From NCBI GenBank assembly GCA_905206455.1, contig CAJLHL010000035.1:1-19745 (forward strand): a stretch of DNA of 19,745 bases, written 5' to 3'. The DNA is from an uncultured Eubacteriales bacterium. GTDB lineage: Bacteria > Bacillota > Clostridia > Peptostreptococcales > Anaerovoracaceae. A model generated the notes under the pieces. The model did no database searches. It had not been told where the DNA came from and was given only the letters and a program-made list of their open reading frames with translations. The translations under genes and the position numbers were made by a program. Positions 1 through 7,149 of the stretch are shown here, in pieces; positions within the stretch are counted from its first letter, which is position 1; each line of letters opens with the position of its first letter.

Positions 1-1
1 G

Positions 2-157
2 CAGGTGTTCACCTACGACAAGGATCTGCTGACCATCGGGCTGGAGTTTTATCTTAAGACTTTCGGCACCTCACTGCTGCCAAAGGAAGGGCTTTTCTGC
101 CGTGTCGTCACACCGGGAAAAATCGTAAAAGGCGATGCGGTATCCGTTGTCGAATAG
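2..157 (+). CDS. C-terminal fragment of a probable MOSC-domain protein (5' end outside window)
   Basis: An open frame enters at the left edge and ends at TAG 155-157, giving 51 residues. The last part, LPKEGLFCRVVTPGKIVKGD, matches the usual end of MOSC domains (a small beta-barrel linked to molybdenum cofactor sulfur chemistry), where a Pro-x-Glu-Gly-x-Phe stretch is followed by a Gly-x-Ile-x-x-Gly-Asp turn. Codon use resembles the neighbouring genes. The catalytic cysteine region of MOSC proteins would lie upstream, so activity cannot be judged, and fusion to another domain is possible. The assignment rests on a short tail only. A hairpin terminator follows at 240. Confidence 0.55.
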   Translation, partial: QVFTYDKDLLTIGLEFYLKTFGTSLLPKEGLFCRVVTPGKIVKGDAVSVVE

Positions 158-239
158 ATCGATTTCCCTGACATTCCTCTGAACCGGAAGCAGTTTTCGA
201 TGATCTGAGTCAGTGTGCAAAAAGCAGGCATCTGTTTAC

Positions 240-286
240 AAAAGAGTCCGCCGCGGAGAAATCTGCCGCGGACTCTTTTCTTTTTT
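240..286 (+). terminator. Rho-independent terminator
   Basis: The 12-nt arms AAAAGAGTCCGC (240-251) and GCGGACTCTTTT (268-279) are perfectly complementary and are followed by CTTTTTT. This closes the transcript of the MOSC-like gene before the comEA promoter. Nothing else is visible between 158 and 298. Confidence 0.9.
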
Positions 287-298
287 GAACAGGAAGGA

Positions 299-327
299 TT
301 GACATTTTTTGTAAAATGATTTATTCT
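299..327 (+). promoter_or_regulatory. Housekeeping-type promoter for comEA
   Basis: A perfect -35 TTGACA (299-304) is separated by 17 bp from TATTCT (322-327). The ribosome binding site GGGAGGA (334-340) follows, ten bases before the comEA ATG at 351. Confidence 0.75.
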
Positions 328-350
328 TTACACGGGAGGATTGGAAATAT

Positions 351-1046
351 ATGGAAGTGGAAAGAAAACGGAGAAAATTCAGAAAAATTCTGCTCATCGC
401 GGTATTGCTTGCCGCCGCAGCGGTCTACGGCACGGCTTCGCGTTCCTCGGAACAGGACATCAGCGTGTCTCTCGGAGAAGATTCTCAGGAGGAGGTCTCG
501 ACAGAGCGTAAAGAAGGAGAAACGGCAGAAAGAGGAGAGGATGGGGCGAATACAGAACCGGAAAAGGAAACGGTGATCTATGTGGATGTAGGCGGGGCTG
601 TGGTTCATCCAGGCGTGGTAAGTGTCGCGGAAGGTTCCCGTGTATTTGAAGTCATCGAAGCCGTCGGAGGAACCACATCGGAAGCAGAGACGAAATATCT
701 CAATATGGCATCGGAATGCAGCGACGGGCAGAAACTCTATATCCCTACGGTTTCAGAAGTCGAAGACGCAGCGGGCAGCGGCGTTCAGAGCAGCGGTTTA
801 TTTTCCGCAGATCCGTCAGCGATTTCGTCACAGAGTTCAGAAGGCGGAGGAGAAACGAAGGTGAATATCAATACCGCTACATCTGAAGAACTGCAGACTT
901 TGAGCGGAATCGGCCCGTCTATGGCGCAGCGCATTATCGAGTACCGTCAGGCCAACGGCAGCTTTCAATCGGTAGAGGATTTGACGGATGTCAGCGGCAT
1001 CGGAGACAAAACCTTGGAGAAATTTATTTCAAAAATTTGCGTATAA
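351..1046 (+). CDS. comEA: ComEA-type competence DNA receptor
   Basis: A membrane-anchored double-stranded DNA-binding protein of 231 aa that brings external DNA to the uptake channel in naturally competent bacteria. A basic N-terminus precedes a membrane segment (about residues 12-29). A polar, Glu/Ser-rich linker follows to about 72, then an SLBB-type domain (about 74-133, IYVDVGGAVVHPGVV...) and a C-terminal helix-hairpin-helix pair (about 170-231, with NINTATSEEL, LSGIGPSMAQRII and VSGIGDKTLEKF). This order is the standard Firmicute ComEA layout. ATG 351 has a well-placed GGGAGGA and its own promoter. No comEB, comEC or other competence gene follows, so the gene stands apart from its usual operon. 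Non-competent Clostridia often keep comEA, so its presence does not prove transformation. Confidence 0.92.
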   Translation: MEVERKRRKFRKILLIAVLLAAAAVYGTASRSSEQDISVSLGEDSQEEVSTERKEGETAERGEDGANTEPEKETVIYVDVGGAVVHPGVVSVAEGSRVFEVIEAVGGTTSEAETKYLNMASECSDGQKLYIPTVSEVEDAAGSGVQSSGLFSADPSAISSQSSEGGGETKVNINTATSEELQTLSGIGPSMAQRIIEYRQANGSFQSVEDLTDVSGIGDKTLEKFISKICV

Positions 1047-1204
1047 AAATATCACCAAAGTCAAAGCTTCCGCATATATTGAAAGTGGTGTGAATAAAAG
1101 GCCGCAAAGATGACAAGACTGCATGATAGAAGACGCGCAAAAAAGTCCGGCAGCGTTCGTTCCGGGCTCAGCGAAGAGAATTCATTAAGAATGCAGGTGA
1201 TATC

Positions 1205-1825
1205 ATGTTTGCACAAAAGAAAAAGAAATCAAAAATTTGGATCGCGGTTCCTGTCATCCTCGCTCTGGGTGTGGGTCTTTGGCTGAATGCCGGATTGAAG
1301 GACAATACCGGAGAAGAGAGTATACCGGCCGGTTCAGACCAATATGAAGAAGATATATCAGATCTTGCCGGTCTGTCGGATACTTCGTCCGATCCGGATT
1401 CATCCGCTCAGGCGGACGGGCAGAACGGCGCAGGATCAGAGACGGCAGATGACAGCAGATATGACTCGGATTCCGATGATTTTCCGGATGACGTCGGCAG
1501 CGATTACAGCAGCGGCAGCTTAAACGGAAACGGCAGATACGAGGACGGCGAAAAGAGTACGACCGGCGGACAGGAGAAGGAAAATCCTTCGTCCGCAGGA
1601 AATGACAGCGATAAAAAATATGCCGGCAAAATTCTCGTCATCGCCGATACCGAAGGCAGCATCTCAGTTCTCCGGTATGATAAAAATGGTAGCGTAACCT
1701 CGAGGGAAAAGACTACCATCGATTTGTCTATGCTGACGGAAACAGATCAGAAACTCTTTGAGAAAGGGATTGCACTAAACGACGACTCCGAACTGTCAGA
1801 GCTGCTTCAGGATTTTGAGGGGTGA
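1205..1825 (+). CDS. Membrane-anchored protein with BofC-like C-terminal domain, coupled to spoIVB
   Basis: 206 aa. A Lys-rich N-terminus and one membrane segment (about 11-28) are followed by a low-complexity, strongly acidic Ser/Asp/Gly linker (about 30-138) and a compact C-terminal domain (about 139-206). That domain has two beta-like stretches (KILVIADTEGSISVLRYDKN) and then a helical end with D-L-S-M-L-T-E-T-D, a Lys-Gly-Ile turn and ELSELLQDF. This resembles the BofC C-terminal domain, where strands precede a leucine/acid pattern ending in a DLEDF-like motif. In Bacillus subtilis, forespore-secreted BofC restrains the SpoIVB protease in sigma-K checkpoint control. Here the gene stops 9 nt before spoIVB, and the spoIVB ribosome binding site lies in its last codons. 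Length and linker differ from BofC. The domain call is pattern-based, so a BofC role is inferred. ATG 1205 has AGGTGA just upstream, and an in-frame stop at 1127 excludes an earlier start. Confidence 0.7.
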   Translation: MFAQKKKKSKIWIAVPVILALGVGLWLNAGLKDNTGEESIPAGSDQYEEDISDLAGLSDTSSDPDSSAQADGQNGAGSETADDSRYDSDSDDFPDDVGSDYSSGSLNGNGRYEDGEKSTTGGQEKENPSSAGNDSDKKYAGKILVIADTEGSISVLRYDKNGSVTSREKTTIDLSMLTETDQKLFEKGIALNDDSELSELLQDFEG

Positions 1826-1834
1826 TGAAACCGC

Positions 1835-2941
1835 ATGGACAGGATATCTGTCACATTGATCCGACTGATTTTTTTCGCCATTCTCGCCGTGCTGGTGGGA
1901 ATGGCGGTATTTCGAATGTTCGCTTCCGGTCTGCCTTTTTCCAAAAGTGTGGCGGCTGGCAGCGGTAATTATGAGACAGCATCTGACGGGACGATAAGTC
2001 CCGATCTGGTGATCCCCGGAGGAAGATCCATCGGCGTCAAGATGGATGTGGAAGATGTCCTGGTCGTGGGTCTGGAAGAGATCAAAACCGCTGACGGGGA
2101 GGAGACCAATCCCGGCCTTAAAGCAGGTCTTCAGATCGGGGATATCATACTGGCGATCGACGGAAGTGAAGTTCACAGCGCTTCCGACGTGATGGCGATC
2201 GTGGAAAATACAGAAAAAGAGAGCGTCCGCCTGAAAATCGCAAGAAAAAACGAAATCCGCTATCTGGATGTGGAACCGGTAAAATCGGCGGAAGACGGTA
2301 AATATCGTCTCGGCGTCTGGGTAAAGGAAAAGACCGCGGGCATCGGTACGCTGACCTATTACCGTCCTTATGACGGAACGTTCGGCGCACTGGGTCACGG
2401 TATCACCGACGCGGAGACGGGAAGCGTTCTGAAGGTTGCGGAAGGTCAGCTTCTGGATGCGCAGGTGATGTCGCTGAAAGAGGGCAGAAAAGGTCAGCCC
2501 GGCGAAATCAAAGGAATCTTTTATGAAGCGGATAAGCCGCTGGGCGAATTGTCCAAAAATACGGAATACGGCATTTTCGGAAAGGCATACACCGATCTTT
2601 CGTCGGAAGAATACGCCACTCCGGTACATACAGCGGATCCCGACGAAGTGAAAAAAGGGGATGCTTGGATACTGACCACTTTAGAAAAAGATCACGTGGA
2701 AAAATTTAAGATAAAAATCGAAAAAATCAACAAAAACGATCCGGATTCTGTAAAAAATATGGTAATCCGGGTCACAGACAAGGATCTCATTGAAAAAAGC
2801 GGGGGTATCATTCAGGGAATGAGCGGAAGTCCGATCCTTCAGAACGGGAAAATCATCGGAGCAGTCACTCATGTCTTTGTCAACGATCCGCGAAGAGGTT
2901 ACGGGATATTCATCAGCAACATGCTGAGGATGTCGGAGTAA
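1835..2941 (+). CDS. spoIVB: SpoIVB stage IV sporulation protease (S55 family)
   Basis: A 368-aa serine peptidase secreted by the forespore into the intermembrane space during sporulation. In Bacillus it cleaves SpoIVFA, releasing pro-sigma-K processing in the mother cell. An N-terminal membrane segment (about 8-30) is followed by a PDZ domain (about 75-145, with GLKAGLQIGDIILAIDG) and the S55 peptidase domain. The catalytic triad is visible: His188 in GALGHGITD, Asp315 in RVTDKD and Ser330 in QGMSGSP. The His-Ser distance (142) and Asp-Ser distance (15) equal those of the B. subtilis triad (236/363/378). The gene lies 9 nt after the BofC-like gene, with GAGGGGTGA at 1817-1825 serving as its ribosome binding site, so translation is probably coupled. 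Unusually, spo0A is not the next gene. Confidence 0.96.
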   Translation: MDRISVTLIRLIFFAILAVLVGMAVFRMFASGLPFSKSVAAGSGNYETASDGTISPDLVIPGGRSIGVKMDVEDVLVVGLEEIKTADGEETNPGLKAGLQIGDIILAIDGSEVHSASDVMAIVENTEKESVRLKIARKNEIRYLDVEPVKSAEDGKYRLGVWVKEKTAGIGTLTYYRPYDGTFGALGHGITDAETGSVLKVAEGQLLDAQVMSLKEGRKGQPGEIKGIFYEADKPLGELSKNTEYGIFGKAYTDLSSEEYATPVHTADPDEVKKGDAWILTTLEKDHVEKFKIKIEKINKNDPDSVKNMVIRVTDKDLIEKSGGIIQGMSGSPILQNGKIIGAVTHVFVNDPRRGYGIFISNMLRMSE

Positions 2942-2962
2942 ACAGAGGCTGCAAAAGAATGC

Positions 2963-2991
2963 TTGAGAACGAAGCTTCATCCATGTATAAT
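2963..2991 (+). promoter_or_regulatory. Promoter for the CofE-like gene
   Basis: TTGAGA (2963-2968), a 17-bp spacer and a perfect TATAAT (2986-2991) lie in the 104-bp gap after spoIVB. The next gene therefore has its own vegetative promoter. Confidence 0.75.
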
Positions 2992-3045
2992 AATGTGTGG
3001 TTATTACAGGCAGAAAAAAAATAAACATAAATGAGGTATAAAAAC

Positions 3046-4239
3046 ATGGAAAGAAGAGTCGGCACCGTCTCCAGAGGTATTCGCGGTCCCATTATCCGCG
3101 AGGGAGACAATCTCGTAGAAATTACAGTAGACAGCGTGTTGGGGGCTGCGGAAAGCGAAGGGTTTGAACTCAGAGACCGCGATGTTATCGCTCTTACGGA
3201 ATCCATCGTAGCCCGCGCTCAGGGAAATTACGCTTCTGTCGAGGATATCGCTTCTGATGTAAGAACAAAGCTGGGCGGAGAAACGGTGGGCGTCATTTTC
3301 CCGATCCTTTCGAGAAATCGTTTTGCGATCAATCTCAGAGGCATCGCTATGGGCTGTAAGAAAGTCGTACTGATGCTCAGCTATCCGAGCGACGAGGTCG
3401 GAAACGCTCTTCTCACCTACGATCAGGTGGATGAGGCGGGAATCAACCCGTATTCCGATGTTCTGACACTGGAAGAATACCGTAAATTATTCGGCGAAGT
3501 AAAGCACGAATTTACAGGCATCGATTATGTGGCATATTACTCCGACATCATCAGAGAAGCCGGCGCAGAGGTGGAAATCGTCTTTGCCAACCAAGCCAAG
3601 ACGATTCTGGACTATACGGACTGTATTCTCACCTGTGATATTCATACGAGAGCGCGCACTAAGCGTCTCTTAAAGAAGGCTGGAGCCAAGATCGTGTGCG
3701 GTCTGGATGATATTCTCAACGCTCCGGTCAACGGAAGCGGATATAATTCCAAATACGGCTTACTCGGTTCCAACAAATCCACGGAAGATAAAATCAAGCT
3801 GTTCCCGGAAAAATGCAATGGTCTGGTTCGTGAGATTCAGGATTCCATCCTGGAAAAGACGGGAAAACATGTGGAAGTCATGGTATACGGCGACGGTGCG
3901 TTTAAGGATCCTCAGGGAAAGATCTGGGAGCTGGCGGATCCTGTCGTATCACCGGGGTTTACAGACGGACTCGTGGGCACGCCCAACGAGCTGAAGCTCA
4001 AATACCTGGCGGACAACGACTTTGCAAACCTCAGCGGTGCAGAACTGAAAGAGGCTATCGCAGAGAGCATTCGTTCCAAAGAAGACAATCTGGTGGGAAA
4101 AATGGCGTCTCAGGGAACGACGCCGAGACAGCTTACCGATCTTATCGGTTCTTTATGCGATCTGACTTCCGGTTCCGGAGACAAAGGTACGCCGATTATT
4201 CTCATTCAGGGATATTTCGATAATTTTACGACGGAATAG
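3046..4239 (+). CDS. Coenzyme F420-0:L-glutamate ligase domain protein (CofE-like)
   Basis: 397 aa. CofE enzymes add glutamates to F420-0 using GTP. The N-terminal half fits the F420 ligase domain: ITVDSVLGAAESEGFELRDRDVIALTESIVARAQG matches the region where a DVIvvteKivS-like segment sits in CofE. SRNRFAINLRGIAMGCKKV and YGDGAFKDPQGKIWELADP also look like nucleotide or metal contact regions. The protein is much longer than archaeal CofE (about 250 aa). Many Firmicutes without F420 carry such long stand-alone homologues, whose substrate is unsettled; folate or another gamma-glutamyl acceptor has been suggested. No other F420 gene is in the window. ATG 3046 is chosen because GAGGT (3033-3037) sits eight bases upstream. 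An in-frame ATG at 3031 would add five residues but lacks a ribosome binding site and would bury that GAGGT. Confidence 0.8.
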   Translation: MERRVGTVSRGIRGPIIREGDNLVEITVDSVLGAAESEGFELRDRDVIALTESIVARAQGNYASVEDIASDVRTKLGGETVGVIFPILSRNRFAINLRGIAMGCKKVVLMLSYPSDEVGNALLTYDQVDEAGINPYSDVLTLEEYRKLFGEVKHEFTGIDYVAYYSDIIREAGAEVEIVFANQAKTILDYTDCILTCDIHTRARTKRLLKKAGAKIVCGLDDILNAPVNGSGYNSKYGLLGSNKSTEDKIKLFPEKCNGLVREIQDSILEKTGKHVEVMVYGDGAFKDPQGKIWELADPVVSPGFTDGLVGTPNELKLKYLADNDFANLSGAELKEAIAESIRSKEDNLVGKMASQGTTPRQLTDLIGSLCDLTSGSGDKGTPIILIQGYFDNFTTE

Positions 4240-4384
4240 AAAGATTTCCGTCTGATCTATCCGATACGGCGGAAGGAAAAAATGGCGGCACAGGCTGTTT
4301 TTCACCGCATTTAAGGGAAAGTGAAAATGATGATTCCGGCAGCGCAGGATGAATGAAAAGCTGAATGAAATATAATGAGCGAAG

Positions 4385-4423
4385 AAAAAGAGCGACGCCG
4401 TTTTCAATGGCGCCGCTCTTTTT
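4385..4423 (+). terminator. Rho-independent terminator after the CofE-like gene
   Basis: AAAAAGAGCGACGCC (4385-4399) pairs with GGCGCCGCTCTTTTT (4409-4423), with one mismatch, across a 9-nt loop and ends in a T run. The arms are nearly symmetrical, so it could work in both directions. Of the gap 4240-4582, the first 145 bp show nothing convincing beyond a weak TTCCG/CGGAA inverted repeat at 4247-4276. Confidence 0.88.
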
Positions 4424-4486
4424 CTGCCTTTTGCCCGTGGTTTTACTGCATATTGCCGCCGGGCAAAACCGCGGACGATTTATCGT

Positions 4487-4516
4487 TTTACATCTTCCGG
4501 CTTGGCGTTGTATAGT
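4487..4516 (+). promoter_or_regulatory. Promoter for the YbaK-family gene
   Basis: TTTACA (4487-4492) is separated by 18 bp from TATAGT (4511-4516). Transcription would start near 4523, downstream of an ATG at 4502, which supports the later start at 4583. Confidence 0.55.
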
Positions 4517-4582
4517 AAAATCAAATTTAAAGCAGACGAGTATTGCAGAAAAGAATACCGGAGAAAAAAGGAGAATTTCAAA

Positions 4583-5083
4583 ATGTCTTACCAAAATGTC
4601 AGAGCCTATTTTGAACGGGAAGGTATCGCCGATCATATCACAGAACACGACAGCACTGCGGATACGGTGGAACATGCAGCCCGGACCGTCGGCTGTTCTC
4701 CGGCGGAAATCGCAAAATCGCTGTCGTTTTCTGCCGGCGGAAAGCCGATCGTCATCGTCGCCGCCGGCGATTCCAGGATAAACAGTTCTAAATTCAAATC
4801 CTATTTTCATCAGAAACCTGTGATGATTCCAGCAGAGCAGGTGGAGATACTGATCGGACACGCTCCCGGCGGCGTCTGTCCTTTTGCTGTCAAGGAAGGG
4901 GTGGAAGTCTATCTGGACATATCTCTCAGGCGGTTTTCCGTTATCTATACGGCGGCAGGAAAAGATACGGCTACCGTACGTCTGACGATACCGGAGCTGG
5001 AACGGTACGCCCGGGCAAAAGGCTGGGTGGACGTATGCAAAGGCTGGATGTCCGGCGAAAACGAAAATCCGGTTTTGAGCTGA
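4583..5083 (+). CDS. YbaK/EbsC-family aminoacyl-tRNA deacylase
   Basis: 166 aa. Members of this family hydrolyse mischarged tRNAs such as Cys-tRNA(Pro) or Ala-tRNA(Pro), working as free-standing proofreaders in the cytoplasm. The conserved lysine after a short helix is visible as Lys45 (AEIAKSLSF, near Lys46 of YbaK), as are the Gly-x-x-Pro-Gly-Gly signature at 92-97 (GHAPGGVCPF) and the C-terminal beta stretch. Start choice: ATG 4583 has AAGGAG at 4568-4573, whereas an in-frame ATG at 4502 lies inside the predicted promoter and would add a 27-residue basic stretch unlike the family. The exact substrate (Cys, Ala or another) cannot be told from sequence. The gene is monocistronic and ends against a bidirectional terminator. 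Confidence 0.9.
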   Translation: MSYQNVRAYFEREGIADHITEHDSTADTVEHAARTVGCSPAEIAKSLSFSAGGKPIVIVAAGDSRINSSKFKSYFHQKPVMIPAEQVEILIGHAPGGVCPFAVKEGVEVYLDISLRRFSVIYTAAGKDTATVRLTIPELERYARAKGWVDVCKGWMSGENENPVLS

Positions 5084-5124
5084 CAGTTGAATTTATTTAT
5101 AGAAATTTTTTATAAATGTAAACA

Positions 5125-5178
5125 AAAAAGAGGAAAGGATCTGCGCAGAGAAGCGTGAAAGATGTCTTTCCTCTTTTT
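5125..5178. terminator. Bidirectional terminator between convergent genes
   Basis: AAAAAGAGGAAAG (5125-5137) and CTTTCCTCTTTTT (5166-5178) are perfect complements. The loop region is 28 nt. The A/T tails serve the plus-strand deacylase gene and the minus-strand DUF3267 gene ending at 5186. Confidence 0.85.
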
Positions 5179-5185
5179 CAGGTGG

Positions 5186-5929
5186 TTACGGCCTCAGGAA
5201 AACTACGAGACCCGCCTGGTAAGGATGATCGAGGTAGAGCGCCTCTGAAGATTCGGTTTTGTATCGCAGCAGTTTCAGGACAATGGTCAGATCTCCGCCT
5301 CCGGCGAAGATCATGACAGCGCTGATACAGAACAGGACGGCTGACCCCGTGACGATAGCCCCGGCGGCAGGCAGAAAGCCCAGCAACAGCGTGGGCATCA
5401 GAGCGCCGGTGATATACTCCCCTTTTTTAAGAGGCTCGTTACAGGTGCAGTACGGGGTGAGATACTGTGGGATAAAACCGAAAGAAATCGCCTTCCGGCC
5501 CTTTTTTGCAAAAACAGCCCAGGTAATGCCGTGAATCAGTTCATGAACAAAAATCAGCAGCAGACAGAACAGGAAGATCAAGACAAAATCGGCGCCGCGC
5601 CAGCTCGCAGCGGCGGATTCCGGTCCGTAAAACAGGCGGAGCAGATAAAGGATGAGCAGAAAGAGAATGATCGGCAGTCCGAGCAGAATCGCCATGACAT
5701 TCGCATAAACCATGCCTACCGTAAGATCTGCGGTATGCCATCCCTGCGACAGAAACTCTTTCTTTTTCATTTCAAAGACAGTTCTTCGCTTTTCTTCCGC
5801 TTTTGACAGTCTGCGCTTATTTTCCGCATCTTTTGACAAACCGATCCGGCCGTCTCTCACTTCTTTTCTCTCTTTCGACAATTCAAGTTCAGAATCTTTT
5901 CGAAACTGTGTTTCTTTTTCCTCTTTCAT
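5186..5929 (-). CDS. DUF3267 membrane zinc metalloprotease-like protein
   Basis: 247 aa. A highly charged Lys/Glu/Arg N-terminal region (about 1-60, probably helical) precedes membrane segments at about 70-100 and 113-128. Next comes the metal-binding motif HELIHG (His129, Glu130, His133), more hydrophobic segments (about 172-210) and an Asp in GGGDLTIVLKLL (Asp213), a plausible third metal ligand. A family-typical DHPYQAGL stretch lies near the C-terminus. DUF3267 proteins resemble small site-2-protease-like membrane metalloproteases; their substrates are mostly unknown. The ATG at 5929 has GGAG just upstream. An internal ATG at residue 54 would give the more usual DUF3267 length but has no ribosome binding site. 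The gene is monocistronic, with its own -10 at 5952-5957. Confidence 0.85.
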   Translation of the reverse strand: MKEEKETQFRKDSELELSKERKEVRDGRIGLSKDAENKRRLSKAEEKRRTVFEMKKKEFLSQGWHTADLTVGMVYANVMAILLGLPIILFLLILYLLRLFYGPESAAASWRGADFVLIFLFCLLLIFVHELIHGITWAVFAKKGRKAISFGFIPQYLTPYCTCNEPLKKGEYITGALMPTLLLGFLPAAGAIVTGSAVLFCISAVMIFAGGGDLTIVLKLLRYKTESSEALYLDHPYQAGLVVFLRP

Positions 5930-5951
5930 AATCTCCGTCCCTTTTTTTCTT

Positions 5952-5957
5952 ATTATA
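5952..5957 (-). promoter_or_regulatory. -10 element for the DUF3267 gene
   Basis: On the minus strand a perfect TATAAT lies 22 bp before the ATG. The -35 at the right distance (AGTTTT) is weak. The implied leader is very short. Confidence 0.45.
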
Positions 5958-6109
5958 AAAGTTCCTTACAGTACAAAACTATTTTATTTTACCATCAGAA
6001 TGTGTCTCTTTCAACTTCGTCTCGTTTCGCGGGCCTCGGAAAGACGTTTTCAGAGCAGGAAGAAAGATGCCGAAAATTTCCTTTTCTCTGTTCCATCACA
6101 GCGGCTTTC

Positions 6110-6332
6110 TTGATTCTCCTGAAAAACAGTGATAGTATAACATAGTACTTGATATCCTTCGCCGTTGCAGGCGGAGGATAGTGCCGGCCTTTCGCAAGAG
6201 CCGCAGTCTTTCGAGGAAAACGGAGAAGATGCGCGTGACGCTCTATTTATCTTATCGCTTTATCAGGCGGAACTGCCGGGGCTTTACAGCGGTCTGAACG
6301 GACATAATGGACAGAAACAGGCTGAATCCTGA
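6110..6332 (+). other. Possible small locus: promoter, hairpin and 55-codon frame without ATG
   Basis: Within the 470-bp gap between the DUF3267 and sufC-like genes, TTGATT (6110-6115), 17 bp and TAGTAT (6133-6138) form a promoter-like pair. Just after it, 6153-6163 and 6170-6180 form an 11-bp RNA helix (one G-U pair, 6-nt loop) with no T run. An open frame runs from TTG 6165 to TGA 6330-6332 (55 aa), acidic at first and then with a hydrophobic stretch (DALFILSLYQAELPGLYSGL). Its codon use looks native, but I see no ribosome binding site or ATG. It could be a small RNA, a small protein or a gene remnant. I do not recognise it. The rest of the gap (about 6000-6109) shows nothing clear. Confidence 0.35.
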
Positions 6333-6344
6333 GTGTGATTCCTG

Positions 6345-6372
6345 TATAATGGTTACGATACCTATAGAGGTA
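6345..6372 (+). promoter_or_regulatory. sufC-sufB promoter -10 and adjacent inverted repeat
   Basis: A perfect TATAAT (6345-6350), with only a weak -35 (CTGAAT, 6322-6327, 17 bp away), is followed by the inverted repeat TACCT-ATAG-AGGTA (6359-6372). The repeat would lie at the transcription start. The 11-mer ACGATACCTAT (6355-6365) recurs exactly upstream of nifS (15501-15511). This suggests a regulated promoter with a repressor site in the early transcribed region. Confidence 0.55.
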
Positions 6373-6399
6373 AAATGAAATAAAAGCTGAGGTAAGAAT

Positions 6400-7149
6400 A
6401 TGCTTGAATTAAAAAATGTGTCATTTGAAGTGACAGAAGAAAATAACAGAAAAGAAATTATCCGAGATGTCAGCGCGGTTATCGGCGACAGCAAGTTTAT
6501 CGTCATAACCGGTCCCAACGGCGGCGGCAAATCAACTCTCGCAAAATTGATCGCCGGCATAGAAAAGCCCACTTCCGGAAAGATCTTCTTTGACGGAACG
6601 GATATCACAGATCTGGATATCGCAAAACGGGCAAGGCTGGGCATCAGTTTCGCATTTCAGCAGCCCGTCCGCTTCAAGGGAATTCAGGTGCTGGATCTGC
6701 TGCGTATGGCGGCGGGCAGAAGAATCGCCATTTCCGATGCCTGCGAATATCTCTCCGAGGTAGGACTGTGCGCCAATGAATATATCAGCAGAGAAGTCAA
6801 CAGCAGTCTGTCCGGCGGCGAGCTGAAGCGGATCGAAATCGCCACAGTGCTGGCGAGAGGGACAAAGCTTTCCATTTTCGACGAACCGGAAGCGGGCATC
6901 GATCTCTGGAGTTTCCAGAATCTGATTCAGGTCTTTGAGCGCATGCAGGAGAAAAATCGGGACGGTTCGATTCTCATCATCTCTCATCAGGAGCGCATCA
7001 TGAATATCGCCGATGAAATCATCGTCATTTCAGAAGGACAGATCGCGCAGCACGGAAGAAGAGCGGAGATTCTTCCGGGACTTTTGGGTACGGCTTCCGC
7101 TGCGGATATCTGCGGTGCATTCTGTCAGGGAGGTACAAAGAGATGTTAA
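6400..7149 (+). CDS. sufC: SufC-like Fe-S assembly ATPase (SmsC type)
   Basis: A 249-aa cytoplasmic ABC-type ATPase that drives conformational change in the SufB-type scaffold during Fe-S cluster building; it is not a transporter. Visible motifs are Walker A GPNGGGKST (38-46), Q-loop FQQPVRF (about 86-92), signature LSGGE (137-141), Walker B LSIFDEPEAGID (D161, E162) and the switch His196 (ISHQER). Canonical SufC has a DEtDSGLD segment where this protein has DEPEAGID, closer to the archaeal/anaerobe form described for minimal SUF-like (SMS) systems. The start at ATG 6400 is preceded by GAGGT (6389-6393). Its stop overlaps the ATG of the SufB-like gene by 7 nt, so the two are translated together. 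Confidence 0.93.
   Translation: MLELKNVSFEVTEENNRKEIIRDVSAVIGDSKFIVITGPNGGGKSTLAKLIAGIEKPTSGKIFFDGTDITDLDIAKRARLGISFAFQQPVRFKGIQVLDLLRMAAGRRIAISDACEYLSEVGLCANEYISREVNSSLSGGELKRIEIATVLARGTKLSIFDEPEAGIDLWSFQNLIQVFERMQEKNRDGSILIISHQERIMNIADEIIVISEGQIAQHGRRAEILPGLLGTASAADICGAFCQGGTKRC

Noticed and set aside
1091..1128. Sigma-G-like TGAATA (1091) and CATGATA (1122) before the BofC-like gene
   Set aside because: The spacing is 25 bp, where 17-18 is expected, so a forespore promoter cannot be claimed.
1110..1286. A 58-codon basic frame (ATG 1110) between comEA and the BofC-like gene
   Set aside because: It overlaps the start of the BofC-like gene by 82 bp, has no ribosome binding site and becomes low in quality after the overlap. 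Some coding use cannot be fully excluded.
1796..2629. Long minus-strand frame opposite spoIVB
   Set aside because: It is antisense to a clear gene with an intact catalytic triad, has no family signature and is a shadow frame.
5875..5881. TTCGACA (0A-box-like) near the DUF3267 start
   Set aside because: It lies inside the coding region and is a single 7-bp match, which is expected by chance in 20 kb.
5712..6113. Plus-strand 133-codon frame opposite the start of the DUF3267 gene
   Set aside because: It lies mostly antisense to the DUF3267 N-terminal region, where biased Lys/Glu codons open the other strand; no ribosome binding site or domain.
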